Made by a program: the position numbers and the translations under genes
The notes under the pieces: generated by a model
Databases searched by the model: none
The model's input: the letters and a program-made list of their open reading frames with translations, nothing else
What the model was told of the DNA's origin: nothing
Source: Arthrobacter sp. Marseille-P9274
Lineage (GTDB): Bacteria > Actinomycetota > Actinomycetes > Actinomycetales > Micrococcaceae
DNA: 64,000 nt
NCBI RefSeq assembly: GCF_946892675.1
Contig: NZ_CAMPOV010000005.1
Span: forward strand, 49,171 to 113,170
Direction: 5' to 3'
Shown: positions 20,804 to 28,846 of the stretch, piece after piece
Position numbering within the stretch: the first letter of the stretch is position 1
Layout: the number at the start of each line of letters is the position of its first letter

Positions 20804-21782
20804 CGACGTCCCCGCTCGCCGTTCCGTCCGGATTGAGCATCCAGCCCACGCGCTTGGGGATCCTGGCGACGACGACGCTCTCGACCAGGTCCAGCCGCGG
20901 GATCAGCTCCCCGATGGAGCGCTCTGCGGCCATGATGTCCGCCGGGCGGCGAAGCCACATCAAGAACATGAAGTTGGTGGCCCCGGTCGTCGAGGCGCAC
21001 AGGCGCAGTCCGCCCAGGCCGGCCAGCACACGCGCCGCCTCGTCGTGGTCGCCTGCCGGCAGCCGCCCGGTCCATTGGCAGACAATCGGATAGCCCGCGA
21101 GGCTGTGGGCCACCTCGCAGCGGAAGGTCATGGTCCGGCTGCTGAGGATGCGCTGCAACTGCCGCCGGGCCGTCGCCGGATGCAGCCCCGTGGCCTCGGC
21201 GATGTCCGCCGCCGTGGCCCGGCCGTTGCGGGCCAGCTGCTGGATGATGTCCCGGTAGGTGGCTGGAAGCGGCCCGTGGTTTTGCTCCGGCGGCGCGCCC
21301 AGCTCCCGCAGCCTCCGCACCTGGCCGGGGGAGAGTGCGCCCAACTGCCAGTCGGCCGCGCCGTAATGGAGCTTGGTACAGAAGGATGACTGGTAGCGGA
21401 TGAGGCCGGGGATGCGGTCCAGCTGCGGATAGACGGACTCCGCCAGCCAGGTGGTGCTGGGCGTGATGACGGTGAGCATCATGTCCCGGTTGCGGTGGCA
21501 CTCCTCAATGGTGAAGACATCCGGCAGCAGGGCCACGGCGGCCGCAACCTCCTGGCGGCGGGCGGGATCGCACTGCACATCATGGAACGACAGGGTCATC
21601 TGCTGCGGGTCGCCCAGCGGATGCGCGTTGATCCACGCCACTCCGGCCGAGGTGAGCCGGTCCCAGCGGGCCGCCAGCGACGTCGGATGCCGGTCCAGCA
21701 CTTCGCCCAGCTGCGTCCAGGGCAGGCGCGGCCCGATCTGCAGCGCGTTGATGAGCTGCAAGTCCTCCTCGTCCAGTTCCAT
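20781..21782 (-). CDS. Lrp/AsnC-family regulator with two HTH-sensor repeats
   Basis: A 333-residue regulator, about twice the normal Lrp length. An HTH is found near residues 5-45 (LQLINALQIGPRLPWTQLGEVL) and a second near 178-215 (RDIIQQLARNGRATAADIAEATGL), each followed by an AsnC-type ligand domain, so one chain mimics an Lrp dimer. AGGAG precedes the ATG. It is divergent from the membrane pair and amidohydrolase at 21924-24686 and most likely controls them; inverted repeats lie between. Confidence 0.87.
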   Translation of the reverse strand: MELDEEDLQLINALQIGPRLPWTQLGEVLDRHPTSLAARWDRLTSAGVAWINAHPLGDPQQMTLSFHDVQCDPARRQEVAAAVALLPDVFTIEECHRNRDMMLTVITPSTTWLAESVYPQLDRIPGLIRYQSSFCTKLHYGAADWQLGALSPGQVRRLRELGAPPEQNHGPLPATYRDIIQQLARNGRATAADIAEATGLHPATARRQLQRILSSRTMTFRCEVAHSLAGYPIVCQWTGRLPAGDHDEAARVLAGLGGLRLCASTTGATNFMFLMWLRRPADIMAAERSIGELIPRLDLVESVVVARIPKRVGWMLNPDGTASGDVVVPGEAW

Positions 21783-21791
21783 GGGGCTCCT

Positions 21792-21807
21792 GATCGTTTT
21801 TTCGATC
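21792..21807. promoter_or_regulatory. Inverted repeat close to the Lrp-type start
   Basis: GATCG-TTTTTT-CGATC, ten bases upstream of the Lrp-type ATG. It overlaps where the ribosome binding site and promoter would be, so it could serve autoregulation; symmetric sites with an AT-rich centre are common for Lrp proteins. Confidence 0.4.
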
Positions 21808-21842
21808 CTTCGGGGTCTCAGTGCATATTATCAGCGATTTAT

Positions 21843-21914
21843 CTCCGTGTGGGGCACATCACTGCAGACTATAAGTCAGTTTTCAGTACGTACCCCACGG
21901 CTTCGCACACGGAG
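21843..21914. promoter_or_regulatory. Paired inverted repeat in the divergent control region
   Basis: CTCCGTGTG at 21843-21851 and CACACGGAG at 21906-21914 are perfect complements about 54 bases apart. The right arm includes the GGAG that precedes the ATG at 21924, so an mRNA starting upstream of 21843 could hide its own ribosome binding site. It may instead be a looped regulator site. A TATAAG hexamer lies between the arms. Confidence 0.4.
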
Positions 21915-21923
21915 AAGAGCATC

Positions 21924-22682
21924 ATGACACCTCTCGCCCTACCCTTGGACGGAAGCTCCACGGACATTTTGGCGGTCGCCAACTCGCCGATCCTGTGGAT
22001 CTGCGGTCTCGGCGTCTTCGCGGTGATCATCATCCAGTCGGTGATCTACATCCGCGCCGCCCGCAAGGCTGCACCCGCGGCCGGCATGACAGAGGCGGAA
22101 CTCAAGACGTCCTTCCGCTCCGGCGCGATCGCCGCCATCGGCCCGTCGCTGGCCGTGGTGCTGGTGGCGGTGGCGCTGCTGGCCCTGTTCGGCACGCCGG
22201 CGGTGCTGGTCCGTATCGGCCTGATCGGATCGGCCGCCTACGAGACGGGTGCAGCCAATATCTCCGCGACCACGATGGGCGCCGCCCTGGGCGCCGACAC
22301 CTACACACAGCAGGTCTTCGCCGTGGCCTTCTTCGCGATGAGCCTGGGCGGCGCGATGTGGATGCTGGCCACTTTGATCTTCACTCCGATCCTCAAGCGA
22401 GGCGGACACAAGCTAGCCAAGGTGAATCCGGCGATCATGACGGTGGTGCCCGCGGCGGCGCTGCTGGCTGCCTTCATCTCCCTGGGCACCGCGGAACTGC
22501 CCAAGAGCGCCGCCCACGTGGTGACGCTGCTGTCCGCGGCGGCCGTGATGGGACTGTGCGTCTTCCTGTCCAAAAAGCTCGCCAAGAACTGGCTGCGCGA
22601 ATGGGGTCTGGGATTCGCGATCCTCGCCGGCCTGGCCGTTGCCTACTTTGCCCACGGCGCCGGCCTCGGTCCCGTCGCCTAA
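21924..22682 (+). CDS. DUF5058-type membrane protein
   Basis: A 252-residue integral membrane protein with about seven helices and a cytosolic loop after helix 1 (RAARKAAPAAGMTEAELKTSFRSG). It resembles the DUF5058 family, which has no proven function. The ATG at 21924 is preceded by CGGAGAAG. It is followed by another membrane protein and an M20 amidohydrolase in the same direction, suggesting one half of a two-part transporter for an amide or peptide. Confidence 0.78.
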   Translation: MTPLALPLDGSSTDILAVANSPILWICGLGVFAVIIIQSVIYIRAARKAAPAAGMTEAELKTSFRSGAIAAIGPSLAVVLVAVALLALFGTPAVLVRIGLIGSAAYETGAANISATTMGAALGADTYTQQVFAVAFFAMSLGGAMWMLATLIFTPILKRGGHKLAKVNPAIMTVVPAAALLAAFISLGTAELPKSAAHVVTLLSAAAVMGLCVFLSKKLAKNWLREWGLGFAILAGLAVAYFAHGAGLGPVA

Positions 22683-22710
22683 TCCACCAGAACCGAAAAG
22701 GACTCCTCCC

Positions 22711-23424
22711 ATGTCGACATCGCTGATCACCGAGGCCAGCACCGCCAGCCTCGACGAATTCGACCGCACCACGTCCCGCTGGGGACGCCTGACCATGATC
22801 GCCGGACTCATCATCTCGCTGGCCGGCCCGATGTACCTCGTTGTGTTCGGCAACCTGGACGTGGCAACGTCCCAGCTCTGGACGGCGTTCGCCGCCGTGG
22901 CGGGCACCTTCTTCGTCATCTGGCTGGTGGAGCCGCTGACCTATTTCCCGATCCTCGGCCCGGCCGCCATGTACCAGGCTTTCATGATCGGCAACATTTC
23001 CAACAAGCTGCTGCCCTCGGCGTTGGTCGCGCAGGCCAACATCGGCGCCAAGCCCGGAACCAAGCGCGGCGATCTTGCCGCCGTGATGGCGATCTGCGGC
23101 GCCGCGGCCGTCCACCTGACGTCCCTGCTGGTCTTCGTCGGCCTCCTGGGCACCTGGCTGATCAGCGTCATCCCCGAGGACCTCATTGCCGTGGCGCGCC
23201 TGTACGTGCTGCCCGCCGTCATGGGCGCCGTAATCGTCCAGGCCATCGTGTCCATGAAGCAGTTGCGGCCGACGCTGATCGCGTTCGGCGTCGTCCTGGT
23301 CGTCCAGTTCGTCCTCCTGCCGCTGGTGCCCGGATTGACCATGATGTCCACGGCCCTTTCCGTGATCGGCACGATCTTCATCGCGTGGTTTGCCCGCAAG
23401 CGCACCTCCGCCGTCGTAGCCTGA
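22711..23424 (+). CDS. Membrane protein, probable partner of the DUF5058-type protein
   Basis: A 237-residue protein with about six helices. The central stretch NISNKLLPSALVAQANIGAKPG, lying between helices, looks conserved and rich in turn-forming residues, as a substrate site might. It begins 28 bases after the previous stop, and the M20 hydrolase follows after 35 bases. I do not recognise a named family with confidence; an import role is inferred from the operon. The ATG at 22711 is chosen because the protein then starts with a short polar tail before helix 1. Confidence 0.75.
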   Translation: MSTSLITEASTASLDEFDRTTSRWGRLTMIAGLIISLAGPMYLVVFGNLDVATSQLWTAFAAVAGTFFVIWLVEPLTYFPILGPAAMYQAFMIGNISNKLLPSALVAQANIGAKPGTKRGDLAAVMAICGAAAVHLTSLLVFVGLLGTWLISVIPEDLIAVARLYVLPAVMGAVIVQAIVSMKQLRPTLIAFGVVLVVQFVLLPLVPGLTMMSTALSVIGTIFIAWFARKRTSAVVA

Positions 23425-23459
23425 CTGCATTACGTCCCTTCCGTAGGAGAGAACCCCTG

Positions 23460-24686
23460 ATGACATCGCTGCCCCAGCACTTCCGACTGACCGCCGACCA
23501 GCAGGACCGCCTGCACGACCTGTACCGGCACCTCCACGCGCACCCCGAACTGTCCATGCAGGAGCACAAGACCGCGGCGCTGGTCGACGAGCGGCTCCGG
23601 GCCTGCGGGCTGGAGACCTTCGCCTGTGGCGGTACCGGCGTCGTGGGTATCCTGAGCAACGGGGAGGGGCCGACGGTCGCCTTCCGGGCGGACACCGACG
23701 GCTTGCCGATCCGGGAAGACACGGGACTGCCCTATGCCAGTACCGCCACAGGCGCCCTGGAGGACGGGACCGAGGTCCCGGTGATGCACGGCTGCGGACA
23801 TGACACCCACACCGCGGCGCTGCTGACCGTGGCGGAGCTCTTCGCGGGAGCGAAAAGCCATTGGTCCGGCACGATCGTGTTCATCTTCCAGCCCGGGGAG
23901 GAGACCGCGGCCGGAGCCAAGGCCATGGTGGAGGACGGGCTGTGGTCCAAGGCGCCCAGGCCCGAGGTAATCTTCGGCCAGCACGTGATGCCCGGCCTGG
24001 CCGGGACCATCCAGTACGCCGCGGGGCACACCATGAGCCAGGCTGACTCCTGGAAGGTGACGCTGTACGGGAAGCAGTCGCACGGCTCGCAGCCGCAGGA
24101 CGCCGTCGATCCCATCGTGCTTGGAGCGCACATAATCACCCGGATCCAGACGATTGTCTCCCGGGAAATCGATCCCCGGCGCGCCGCCGTCGTTACCGTG
24201 GGAACCTTCCACGGCGGGCTGAAGGAAAACATCATTCCCGCCTCGGCCGAGTTCACGCTCAACATCCGGACGTTCGACGACGACGTGCGCGGCCGGGTCC
24301 TCGCAGCGCTCCGGCGCATCATCAAGGCGGAGGCCGAGGCCTCGAACGCGCCGGAGCCGACCATCGAGGAGCTTTACACCTTCCCGCGGAACTACAACGA
24401 TCCTGCTGCCACCGCCGCGGCCGTGGAGGCCCTTCGCGGAGCGCTGGGGGAAGCGAACGTGAGCGAGGTGGAGCCGCTGATGGGCTCCGAAGACTTCGGC
24501 ACGCTGGCCGAAGCCATCGATGTCCCTTCCGTTTTCTGGTTCTTCGGCGGGCACTCCGAAGAGACGCTGGCCAGCGGGTCGGTGCCGGTCAACCACTCGC
24601 CGTTCTTCGGGCCTGTCATGGAGCCGACGCTCTCCACCGGAGTCGAGGCCGCCGTCGCGGCGCTCCTCTCGCGGGTCGGAGCCTGA
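23460..24686 (+). CDS. M20-family amidohydrolase
   Basis: A 408-residue metal-dependent hydrolase of the aminoacylase / indole-acetyl-amino-acid hydrolase group. Metal-binding segments are MHGCGHDTHTAALL, FQPGEETAAGAKAM, FGQHVMPGLAG and LMGSEDFG; the lid domain carries GKQSHGSQPQDAVDP. It likely splits N-acyl amino acids or small amides brought in by the two membrane proteins upstream. TAGGAGAG lies before the ATG. A promoter for the next gene begins just past its end. Confidence 0.9.
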   Translation: MTSLPQHFRLTADQQDRLHDLYRHLHAHPELSMQEHKTAALVDERLRACGLETFACGGTGVVGILSNGEGPTVAFRADTDGLPIREDTGLPYASTATGALEDGTEVPVMHGCGHDTHTAALLTVAELFAGAKSHWSGTIVFIFQPGEETAAGAKAMVEDGLWSKAPRPEVIFGQHVMPGLAGTIQYAAGHTMSQADSWKVTLYGKQSHGSQPQDAVDPIVLGAHIITRIQTIVSREIDPRRAAVVTVGTFHGGLKENIIPASAEFTLNIRTFDDDVRGRVLAALRRIIKAEAEASNAPEPTIEELYTFPRNYNDPAATAAAVEALRGALGEANVSEVEPLMGSEDFGTLAEAIDVPSVFWFFGGHSEETLASGSVPVNHSPFFGPVMEPTLSTGVEAAVAALLSRVGA

Positions 24687-24700
24687 TTCCGGGCAGGGCG

Positions 24701-24745
24701 TTGACAGCGGGACGGCTCCCCCTAGGCTGGTAAGTAAGCTTACCA
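24701..24745 (+). promoter_or_regulatory. Promoter with inverted repeat before the SDR gene
   Basis: TTGACA (24701) and TAGGCT (24723) are separated by 16 bases. Just after the -10 box is the inverted repeat TGGTAAG-TAAG-CTTACCA (24728-24745), at the likely transcription start, where a repressor could act. Confidence 0.6.
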
Positions 24746-24771
24746 ATTCCGAGGCAGATTGGAGCCGTCCC

Positions 24772-25668
24772 ATGGCCCAGGACCAGTACACCTTCCAGGA
24801 TCCCGTCACGCGCTACCCCAGCATCGAGCCGCCCGAACAGGACCAGCCGGAACCGGGGCTGGACAAGGAGTTGGTCCCGCACACGGACCGCGGCGAGGAT
24901 ACCTACCGCGGGACCGGCCGGCTGGAGGGGCGCAAGGCGCTGATCACGGGATCGGACTCGGGCATCGGCGCCGCGGTTGCCATCGCCTTTGCCCGCGAGG
25001 GGGCCGACGTGGCGATGTCCTACCTGCCGGAAGAGGAGGAGGATGCCAAGGTCGTCGCGGAGCTGATCGAAAAGGAAGGCCGCAAGGTGGTGCAGCTGCC
25101 GGGCGACCTGACGGATTCGGCGACCTGCCGCGACGTGGTCCAGCGCGCGGCGGACGGCCTCGGCGGGCTGGACATCCTCGTTAACAATGCGGGGCGGCAG
25201 ATCGCCGTGAAGAAGCTCGAGGACCTGAGCGACGAGCAGTTCGACCGGACGTTCAAGACCAACATCTACGCGTTCTTCTGGATCACCAAGGCTGCGCTAG
25301 CGCACCTCGAGCCGGGATCCTCGATCATCAACACGACGTCGATCCAGGCATACATGCCCTCGCCCACGCTGATCGACTATGCGGCGACGAAGGGCGCGAT
25401 CAACAACTTCACCAAGGGCCTGGCCCAGCAACTGGCACCGCGCGGGATCCGCGTCAATGCGGTTGCGCCGGGACCGTTCTGGACGCCGCTGCAGGTCAGC
25501 GACGGCCAGCCCAAGGAGGAACTGCCGGAGTTCGGGAAGTCGACGCCCATCGGGCGTGCCGGCCAACCGACCGAGCTGGCTCCGGCCTACGTGTTCCTCG
25601 CGTCCTCCGAGTCCAGCTACGTGATGGGGGAGACGCTCAACGTCAACGGCGGCATGCCCGCCCCGTAG
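24772..25668 (+). CDS. SDR-family oxidoreductase (YghA / general stress protein 39 type)
   Basis: A 298-residue short-chain dehydrogenase with the long N-terminal arm (QDPVTRYPSIEPPEQDQPEPG) typical of stress-linked members such as YghA. Cofactor and active-site motifs are TGSDSGIG, NNAG and YAATKG. Likely a cytosolic NAD(P)H-dependent reductase of aldehydes or ketones. The ATG at 24772 follows the promoter and inverted repeat; GGAG lies about eight bases upstream. Single-gene unit. Confidence 0.9.
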   Translation: MAQDQYTFQDPVTRYPSIEPPEQDQPEPGLDKELVPHTDRGEDTYRGTGRLEGRKALITGSDSGIGAAVAIAFAREGADVAMSYLPEEEEDAKVVAELIEKEGRKVVQLPGDLTDSATCRDVVQRAADGLGGLDILVNNAGRQIAVKKLEDLSDEQFDRTFKTNIYAFFWITKAALAHLEPGSSIINTTSIQAYMPSPTLIDYAATKGAINNFTKGLAQQLAPRGIRVNAVAPGPFWTPLQVSDGQPKEELPEFGKSTPIGRAGQPTELAPAYVFLASSESSYVMGETLNVNGGMPAP

Positions 25669-25681
25669 CCGCAGCTGCCGG

Positions 25682-26023
25682 TCAGAAGCCGGCTGACTGC
25701 GGGATGTAGGCGGCCGCTTCAGTGAGGCCGAGCTGCTGGCCGAACTGGACCATGGCCAGCACGCCGCCGACCATCAGCGCGCCCAGGCCCGCGAAGGCAC
25801 CCGTCATGATGCCCAGCAGCTTGCGGTCGTCAGCGGTCAGGCCCGTAAACCCCACCGTCTCCGGCATGTCGGGGGAGATCAGGTTCGGGGCCCGGTCCAC
25901 CCGGCCGTCGTCCAGCAGCGCAACAACGGAGTTGGTGCGCCGGTCGAGGCGCATGCTGGTGATGGTGTTTCCGTGGCGGGCCAGCAGGATGTCGTGGCCC
26001 ACACGCTGACGGGTGCGAAGCAT
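25682..26023 (-). CDS. Small protein with a C-terminal membrane helix
   Basis: 113 residues: a positively charged, strand-rich N-terminus (MLRTRQRVGHDILLARHGN) and one hydrophobic segment near residues 72-95 (KLLGIMTGAFAGLGALMVGG). Likely a tail-anchored membrane protein facing the cytosol. GGGAG sits upstream of the ATG at 26023; the longer in-frame start lacks this. I do not recognise a family. Confidence 0.6.
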   Translation of the reverse strand: MLRTRQRVGHDILLARHGNTITSMRLDRRTNSVVALLDDGRVDRAPNLISPDMPETVGFTGLTADDRKLLGIMTGAFAGLGALMVGGVLAMVQFGQQLGLTEAAAYIPQSAGF

Positions 26024-26279
26024 AGGGGTCTCCCGGAAAGTGTGTAAGAAGGGGTGCCGGCCTGGATAGTGGGGGCACTTCAATTTTACGAGCCGCCAAC
26101 GTCCGCCCTGCGCGAAAGAGGGGTGAATCCTACCACCCAGGCCAGTGAAGTGTGCCGCATTCCAGCCCACACCTGCGTGGCATCCCGCCCATTATTGTCC
26201 GGTCACCGGGGCGGGTCGCGCAGCGGTACTGGCCCCGTGCCTGGGAGGCTGCTGCCAGCGAACCGGCCCATGGAGCGGT

Positions 26280-26331
26280 GCTGCCGGCCACGTGGCTCAG
26301 GTCGCGCTGCCGGCCACCCGGCTCAGGTCGC
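26280..26331. repeat. Two tandem 26-bp repeats
   Basis: Two adjacent 26-bp copies (26280-26305 and 26306-26331) differ at only two positions; each begins GCTGCCGGCCAC. They cover the stop codon of the membrane protein gene at 26323-27012, so the present C-terminus depends on the duplication. Confidence 0.85.
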
Positions 26332-27012
26332 GCTGCTGCCGTCCTTCCGGGCATTCCCGGCGGTTCCGATGCTCGGCGGGCAAGTCGGCGGCGCGGGCAT
26401 CCGGGTGGGTGGCCCCGGAAGCCGGACCGGTGGTGCAGGGATACCGGCGGGCATTCGGGGCGGCCGGGCCGGGACAATGGTCCGAGGAGTGGCTGGGTCC
26501 TGGGCCGGTTCGGTCGCAGCCTTGGGAGCTGGCCGCCGGCTGGCAAGCATGGGGTCCGCGGCGGAATTGGCCAGCCGCGGAGATGCGGACGGGCGCGGCG
26601 GCACAGGCACCCGGACCAGCGCAGCGATGCGCCGCAACGTCGGCAGGCGGACAAGCGTCGGCAGGCGGACCAACGTCGGCAGGCGGACCAACGTCACGCG
26701 GGCCGGGGCCACTGTCCGGGCCAGCACCGAGACCCAGGCCCGGCCTGCCGCCCAGTCGCTCCGCCGGGGCCATTCGGCCAGCATTATGGCGCCGGCCGTG
26801 AGCCCGGCGAGAGCGGATACGGGGACGACGACGGCGCTCGCGTAGAGCACCAGGACCAGCGCCTTTGGCGATTCGGCCAAGGCATCGAGCCCGCCGGCCC
26901 CGCCCAAGAGCAGCCAGATCCAGAACACGATAACCAGAATGAGCACGGCCCGGGCACGCCGGAACCGAACCATCGACTTGGAGCCGGAGCGCTCCATCCA
27001 GCGAGTCCCCAC
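26323..27012 (-). CDS. Membrane protein with a repetitive Pro/Arg-rich tail
   Basis: A 229-residue protein with two hydrophobic segments near the N-terminus (AVLILVIVFWIWLLLGG and VLYASAVVVPVSALAGLTAG), then a long Pro/Ala/Arg-rich tail. The tail has three copies of VRLPTL, encoded by exact 18-bp DNA repeats. GTG at 27012 is chosen because GGGGGAAG precedes it; ATG at 26997 is the alternative. I do not recognise a family. The tail changes frame character near its end, so its length may vary between strains. Confidence 0.55.
   Translation of the reverse strand: MGTRWMERSGSKSMVRFRRARAVLILVIVFWIWLLLGGAGGLDALAESPKALVLVLYASAVVVPVSALAGLTAGAIMLAEWPRRSDWAAGRAWVSVLARTVAPARVTLVRLPTLVRLPTLVRLPTLRRIAALVRVPVPPRPSASPRLANSAADPMLASRRPAPKAATEPAQDPATPRTIVPARPPRMPAGIPAPPVRLPGPPTRMPAPPTCPPSIGTAGNARKDGSSAT
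26636..26689. repeat. Three tandem 18-bp repeats inside a coding region
   Basis: Three 18-bp units based on AACGTCGGCAGGCGGACC, one or two differences each, coding on the minus strand for VRLPTL three times. The 18-bp period keeps the frame, so copy number can change without breaking the gene. Confidence 0.85.
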
Positions 27013-27186
27013 GCGATCTTCCCCCAACAACAGGTCCCCGCCGTGGGGACACGGTTTGATCCTAGCCTCGCCGCTAGGCGAAACGCGGCAGCCGGGGCCG
27101 GGGCGCGGGTTCCTGCCGCGGCTGCCCGTGCGGGTACCCTGCATAACGGGGCAGCCGCGCTCCACGAACCAGGAGATCCTCAGCAC

Positions 27187-28395
27187 ATGACCAAGCAGCC
27201 CGCCGGCGCCCTCTTGTTTGTCCTCACCTGCGCCATGGGTGTCGGCCCGCTGCTGAACTACGGGTTGAGTGCGACGAGCCCGCTGATCATCGAGGACCTG
27301 GGCATCACCGAGGGCCAGTTCGGCCTGCTGGCGACGGCGATCTTCGCCAGCGCCGCCGTGTCCAGCATGTGGCTGGGCCGGCTCAGCGACCGGATCTCCA
27401 GCCGCGCCCAGCTGATCCTGATCTTCGGTGGCACCGCGCTGGCCTTGGTGGTCGGCGCGTTGGCCCCGCATTACTGGGTCCTGCTGGTCGCGGCCGTCCT
27501 CGCGGGCCCCGCGCAGGCAATATCGAACCCCACCACCAACCGGATCATCATCGACAACGTGGCGCCGCCGAAACGTCCGGGGTGGATCGGGGTCAAGCAG
27601 TCCGGGGTGCAGGGCAGCCAGCTCTTCTCCGGCCTGTTCTTCCCCGTGATGTCACTCTGGGTCGGGTGGCAGGGCGCCACGGGGCTCGCTGCCGTCGTCG
27701 CACTCGCCCTTCTGTTCTACGGATTGCGCCGCCTTCCGGACGAAAAGCCCATAACGACGCCGGGGCCTCCCGCCGCGCGGGCGGCACCGGCCGCGGCTCC
27801 GGGCAAAGGGTTCCCGCTCGCGGTCTGGCTCTTCGCCAGCTACGCCCTGCTGTCCGGCCTGGGAATGCAGGCGACGAACGTCTACCTGCCGCTCTTCACG
27901 GTTCGGGAACTGGGTTTCTCCCTGCTGCTGGGCGGCATCGCCGCCGGCGTCTCCGGTGTTGTCGGCGTGACGTCCCGCATCCTCTGGGGCCGACAGATGG
28001 CGAGAGGCGTGCGGGCCTCTTCGTTGCTGATCATGCTGGGACTCGGCGCAGTGCTCGGAGCCGCTGCGCTGCTGGGCGCGGGCGAGTTCGATGCTCCCGC
28101 GCTGCTCTGGCTGGGTGTGGTCCTGCACGGGGCTACGATCCTTGGCACCAATGTCGTGATCATGGCCGGTGTGATGAGGGTTGTTCCTGCCGCCCGCGTC
28201 GGCGCGGCCACCGGCGTGGTTTCGATGGGGATGTACGCCGGGTTCGCCACCGGGCCGCTGCTGACCGGCCTGCTGCTGGAATCCACGGGCAACTTCAATA
28301 CCGGCTGGGTTCTCGTCGGCGCGGGCTACGCGCTCTGCGTGGTGCTCGCCCTGTTCCTGCGCCACCACGGCAACCGCTCGGGAGTGCCCCGCTGA
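27187..28395 (+). CDS. MFS transporter
   Basis: A 402-residue, 12-helix major facilitator protein. The loop between helices 2 and 3, WLGRLSDRISSRAQLI, is the MFS signature, and IIIDNVAPPKRPGWIGVKQSG follows helix 4. It resembles CynX/NarK-like carriers of the actinobacterial type; substrate unknown. AGGAGAT lies nine bases before the ATG at 27187. It stands between two small membrane-protein genes on the other strand and a PRC-barrel gene. Confidence 0.87.
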   Translation: MTKQPAGALLFVLTCAMGVGPLLNYGLSATSPLIIEDLGITEGQFGLLATAIFASAAVSSMWLGRLSDRISSRAQLILIFGGTALALVVGALAPHYWVLLVAAVLAGPAQAISNPTTNRIIIDNVAPPKRPGWIGVKQSGVQGSQLFSGLFFPVMSLWVGWQGATGLAAVVALALLFYGLRRLPDEKPITTPGPPAARAAPAAAPGKGFPLAVWLFASYALLSGLGMQATNVYLPLFTVRELGFSLLLGGIAAGVSGVVGVTSRILWGRQMARGVRASSLLIMLGLGAVLGAAALLGAGEFDAPALLWLGVVLHGATILGTNVVIMAGVMRVVPAARVGAATGVVSMGMYAGFATGPLLTGLLLESTGNFNTGWVLVGAGYALCVVLALFLRHHGNRSGVPR

Positions 28396-28405
28396 GGCGA
28401 AACCG

Positions 28406-28433
28406 TTGACAAGTCCGAACCTGCTGCTAGGTT
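28406..28433 (+). promoter_or_regulatory. Sigma70-type promoter before the PRC-barrel gene
   Basis: TTGACA (28406), 16 bases, TAGGTT (28428). This has the same -35 and spacing as the promoter of the SDR gene at 24701. Transcription would begin about 50 bases upstream of the start codon. Confidence 0.6.
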
Positions 28434-28492
28434 CGTTACTCAGCAGGCTTCCTAGTGGGGAAGTGCCGTTGCGGTTATTAAGGAGCATTCGA

Positions 28493-28801
28493 ATGAACGA
28501 AGACATCCACGAGCTGCAGGACGCCACCGCGTGGGACAGCGAAGGACATAAACTTGGGCAGGTCGGCCAGGTGCACCGCGACCGCGGATCGGGCCGGATC
28601 GCCTGGATTACCGTGACACTGGGCCTGCTGGAGACCAAGCCCCGCTTCGTGCCCATGGCCGGCGCCCGCGTCGAAGGAACCGACGTCCATGTGGCGTACG
28701 ACGGCGACACAATCAAGGATTCGCCAAACCTCGACATCGATGCCGAAGAGGGTCTCTCTCCCGAGCAGGAAGCGGAACTGGCCGCGTACTACCGCCTCTG
28801 A
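28493..28801 (+). CDS. PRC-barrel domain protein
   Basis: A 102-residue soluble protein whose first 75 residues form a PRC-barrel-like fold (WDSEGHKLGQVGQVHRDRGS, then WITVTLGLLETKPRFVPMAG). Such small proteins are common in actinobacteria and often respond to stress; molecular role unknown. A clear AAGGAG precedes the ATG. It ends in an acidic helix, EEGLSPEQEAELAAYY. Confidence 0.8.
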   Translation: MNEDIHELQDATAWDSEGHKLGQVGQVHRDRGSGRIAWITVTLGLLETKPRFVPMAGARVEGTDVHVAYDGDTIKDSPNLDIDAEEGLSPEQEAELAAYYRL

Positions 28802-28846
28802 GTTCCGCCCGCCGACCGGACTGCGGGGAGGCTTGGAACCGGCCGG

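Noticed and set aside
26152..27186. In-frame upstream extension of the MFS transporter
   Set aside because: The extension is antisense to the repetitive membrane-protein gene and is not membrane-like; the ATG at 27187 has a proper ribosome site.
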